64,000 nucleotides of DNA from Sediminicola sp035798135 (GTDB lineage Bacteria > Bacteroidota > Bacteroidia > Flavobacteriales > Flavobacteriaceae), in NCBI GenBank assembly GCA_035798135.1, contig JAPFBR010000001.1, forward strand, positions 62,001 through 126,000, written 5' to 3'. A program made the position numbers and the translations under genes. Under the pieces are notes generated by a model, which was given only the letters and a program-made list of their open reading frames with translations, was not told where the DNA came from and searched no databases. Of this stretch, positions 63,902-64,000 are shown one piece after another; position 1 is the stretch's first letter; each line of letters starts with the position of its first letter.

Positions 63902-64000
63902 TTGCAATTTTCAATTAGTAAAGCTGTCTGCTTGTAAGGTTAGCCTGTAATTATATACTAATGAATTAAATTTTACAGAATCCTATGAATCTTATCGTAA

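Noticed and set aside
63985..64000. ATG AAT CTT ATC GTA at the right edge as the start of the next gene, perhaps arsS
   Set aside because: Only five codons are visible, there is no promoter or clear ribosome-binding site, and they do not resemble a known ArsS start.

Overview
The window is ordinary chromosome of a gliding, rod-shaped marine-type Flavobacteriaceae (Bacteroidota). The evidence is a complete gldKLMN cluster (type IX secretion and gliding motor), Bacteroidota-type promoter cores (TAnnTTTG, sometimes with an upstream TTG or TTTG), MreBCD/PBP2/RodA, a class II HMG-CoA reductase paired with a GYDIA-type GHMP kinase, Flavobacterium-style Lpt lipoproteins and moderate A+T content. No prophage, CRISPR array, rRNA or intact insertion sequence was seen.

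Layout. 1-1.1 kb: start of a leftward gene and a head-GIN adhesin-like protein. 1.1-7.1 kb (minus): tripartite RND efflux operon (adaptor, pump, TolC-like channel) ending in a tiny CPXCG cysteine protein, with an operator-like palindrome at its promoter. 7.2-9.0 kb (minus): two tandem secreted leucine-rich-repeat paralogs. 9.2-12.6 kb: ABC-F protein, DUF983 membrane protein, FAD oxidoreductase. 12.7-21.2 kb (minus): topA, an arginase-fold protein that has lost metal ligands, then gldK-gldL-gldM-gldN. 21.4-22.6 kb: LVIVD beta-propeller lipoprotein. 22.8-27.4 kb (plus): miaB, a receiver-less sigma-54 activator, lptE, a TPR protein and secG. 27.5-29.4 kb: groES-groEL. 29.5-29.95 kb: a gene-free stretch. 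30-32 kb: GAF/fRMsr-like protein and purH. 32.1-37.7 kb: mreB-mreC-mreD-PBP2-rodA. 37.7-40.7 kb (minus): non-specific nuclease and tail-specific protease. 40.9-45.7 kb (plus): surE, small membrane protein, lpxB, NlpC/P60 lipoprotein, comEC-like. 45.7-49.5 kb (minus): DPP-IV-like peptidase and POT peptide transporter. 49.6-51.9 kb: mevalonate genes. 51.9-59.8 kb (minus): coaX, outer-membrane protein, TPR protein, lptC, small membrane protein, CBS-domain protein and PPIase. 59.8-60.4 kb: tRNA-Phe followed by a repeated GIY-YIG cassette. 61-63.9 kb (plus): secreted rhodanese, glycosyltransferase, nucleoside phosphorylase and ArsM, read as an arsenosugar operon that probably continues off the right edge.

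Most notable is the tRNA-Phe locus. The tRNA 3' end, its terminator and the first codons of a GIY-YIG nuclease gene occur twice, 372 bp apart. The first nuclease copy is interrupted by one TGA, and the second is cut to about seven codons. The second repeat also carries a 16-base hairpin in place of part of the T-arm. This looks like the decayed remains of a tandem cassette system that targets tRNA 3' ends. Other leads are the pseudo-arginase next to the gliding genes, a long hairpin between gldM and gldN, a secreted rhodanese heading the arsenosugar operon, and terminators whose U-tract runs straight into the next gene's promoter.
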